Source: Sphingobacterium sp. UBA5670 (GTDB lineage: Bacteria; Bacteroidota; Bacteroidia; Sphingobacteriales; Sphingobacteriaceae). From it: a stretch of DNA of 64,000 nt. A program made the position numbers and the translations under genes. This document shows positions 62,942 to 64,000 of the stretch, piece by piece. The notes under the pieces were generated by a model. It saw only the letters and a list, made by a program, of their open reading frames with translations, did no database searches and was not told the origin of the DNA. Each line of letters starts with the position of its first letter. The first letter of the stretch is position 1. The stretch is taken from assembly GCF_002420705.1 (NCBI RefSeq), contig NZ_DIIM01000021.1, positions 333,046 to 397,045 on the forward strand, in the 5' to 3' direction.

Positions 62942-63013
62942 CCAAAGCGGGCTACTTGACTAGCACAAATCTTGAATTAAATAGTCCAAATTTGTTGAAA
63001 AAGCCCGCTTTGG
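62942..63013. repeat. 12-bp inverted repeat with 48-nt loop
   Basis: CCAAAGCGGGCT (62942-62953) and AGCCCGCTTTGG (63002-63013) are perfect complements around 48 nt, ending 24 bp past the TonB receptor stop. The first arm on the minus strand is followed by five T. It may act as a terminator or mRNA boundary. Confidence 0.5.
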
Positions 63014-63037
63014 AGATTTTAGATCAATCTTTCGAAT

Positions 63038-64000
63038 TTAAAAAGAGTAACCAACTGATACCATGATATTTCTCGGCGCACCAGCAAAGGCTCTCGTGTA
63101 GTCAAAACCACCTAAAAAGTAATATTTATCGAATACATTGTTCAGGTTTACTGCCATTTTCATAGCACCAATGTGGTAATAGGCCGCTGCATTAACAGTT
63201 GTATAAGATGGCCATTGTCCCCAGAGTGCATTTCCATCGCTATCCTTTCCGATGCTGTTGTCCATCCGCTTACGGTCTACATAATAAACACCGGCACCAA
63301 AACCTAAGCCTTTTAAGGTACTATTTGAAAACACATATTTTAACCAGGCACTCGCCATATTTTTGGGTGCTCCTGGCAGGGACTGTCCTATTTCAGAAGG
63401 AACCGAGGATGATTTCACCTCCGTATCATTATAGGTATAATTGGCCATAACCTGGAACTCCCGTGTCAACTGCCCACGCACATCGAGTTCAACACCCTGC
63501 GATAGCGCTTTGCCAGATTGTCTATACTCCGGCAGCCCTGAATCATTGATAGCCCCTGTGGCAATGAGCATATTCCGTCGTTCAATTCGGAATAAGGATA
63601 GATCAACTTGCAATTGTTCCTTAAAGAAACCCGTCTTTACCCCGGTTTCCACCTGGAAACTCCGCTCAGCATCAAAGGGTTTATCGGCACCATAATCTTT
63701 ATAGTTCTGAATAAAATTGGCGCCTACAGGCACAAACCCCTGTGAATAACTTGCAAAATAGTTAATCTGTTTATTGATTCCATAGGTTACACCAAAACGA
63801 GGTAATAAGGCATTTTGTGTCGCATGAAACCGATTTTGTCCATCAAGTGTTTCAGAAGAATAGTGTTCATGACGTAGACCTACAATAAGTTTCAGTCGAT
63901 CGTCAATGCTGATTTGATCCTGTATATATTTACCCGTTGTTTTATAAGGGCTCAAAAAAGGATAAGCGACTCCCGTACGCCATACATAATTCGTCAGATC
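63038..64000 (-). CDS. TonB-dependent receptor, siderophore type (5' part outside window)
   Basis: The frame is open to the window edge (the 15 codons from 64000 to 63956 read DLTNYVWRTGVAYPF and continue the protein), so about 320 C-terminal residues are present. They are barrel strands typical of FhuA/FpvA-like receptors: LIVGLRHEHYSS, PRFGVTYGINKQINYFASYSQ (two segments), ALSQGVELDVRG, FGAGVYYVDRKR, TVNAAAYYHIG and NVFDKYYFLGGF, ending ASVGYSF-like (NIMVSVGYSF). The plug is outside. The ligand is not evident; its place upstream of the urease genes raises the idea of nickel or iron chelates. Confidence 0.85.
   Translation of the reverse strand, partial: DLTNYVWRTGVAYPFLSPYKTTGKYIQDQISIDDRLKLIVGLRHEHYSSETLDGQNRFHATQNALLPRFGVTYGINKQINYFASYSQGFVPVGANFIQNYKDYGADKPFDAERSFQVETGVKTGFFKEQLQVDLSLFRIERRNMLIATGAINDSGLPEYRQSGKALSQGVELDVRGQLTREFQVMANYTYNDTEVKSSSVPSEIGQSLPGAPKNMASAWLKYVFSNSTLKGLGFGAGVYYVDRKRMDNSIGKDSDGNALWGQWPSYTTVNAAAYYHIGAMKMAVNLNNVFDKYYFLGGFDYTRAFAGAPRNIMVSVGYSF

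Overview
The window looks like a chromosomal segment of a Sphingobacterium-like member of the Bacteroidota. The evidence is the AT-rich sequence, the TAnnTTTG -7 promoter elements with TTTG about 19-20 bp upstream, the near absence of Shine-Dalgarno sequences, the futalosine menaquinone genes, TonB-dependent receptors, and families typical of the phylum (GIN-domain DUF2807, DUF4397, DUF3276, DUF3810, DUF2490). No insertion sequence, prophage, integrase or CRISPR array was found.

Layout. 1-12 kb: the end of a uridine kinase gene, purH, a DUF1232 gene, a DUF4397 lipoprotein, a DivIC/FtsB-like division protein, lpxB, a secreted unknown, DUF3810, a nucleoid-associated protein, a histone-deacetylase-like hydrolase, yceH, an MFS exporter and a DUF72 gene. 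12-18 kb: eno, carA (preceded by a promoter, a possible leader ORF and an intrinsic terminator), DUF2752 and TM2 membrane proteins, obgE, adk and three tandem tRNA-Arg(ACG) genes. 18-31 kb: an alpha/beta hydrolase, a PUR-like protein, a LiaF-like / LytS / LytTR / serine-hydrolase operon, a D-2-hydroxyacid dehydrogenase followed by an overlapping 50-codon gene, an MscS channel, AraC + DUF983, a cysteine desulfurase, an A-type Fe-S carrier, asnA and a DEAD-box-like helicase.

31.7-32.2 kb is a non-coding stretch with a G-rich tract, a palindrome and a 16-bp stem-loop. 32-48.5 kb: mqnE, a histidine phosphatase and mqnA in one operon, an MsbA-like ABC exporter, an aminotransferase with tyrA, a TPR protein, a TonB receptor, a Crp/Fnr regulator, a 3-hydroxyisobutyrate-dehydrogenase-like enzyme, a secreted dienelactone hydrolase, a YD-repeat-like secreted protein and a VanW protein. 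48.5-51.7 kb: a TPP riboswitch followed by the overlapping thiamine salvage genes thiM-thiE-thiD-tenA. 51.9-55.3 kb: a GIN-domain adhesin-like protein, a DinB-like protein, an AraC regulator and a DUF2490 barrel.

55.3-62.3 kb is a complete urease locus on the minus strand: ureA-ureB-ureC, an outer-membrane-like protein, ureE-ureF-ureG-ureD, a urea transporter and the DUF2490 barrel. Upstream lie a small membrane protein with an HAH motif and a TonB-dependent receptor truncated by the window end. Together they could bring urea, and perhaps the nickel cofactor, across both membranes and release ammonia in the cytoplasm.

Most of the window is ordinary core metabolism. The points most worth a second look are the carA leader, the urease locus with its own envelope proteins, the structured 31.7-32.2 kb intergenic region, the phosphatase inside the menaquinone operon, the tRNA-Arg triplet with decaying copies, and the overlapping 50-codon gene at 24.9 kb.
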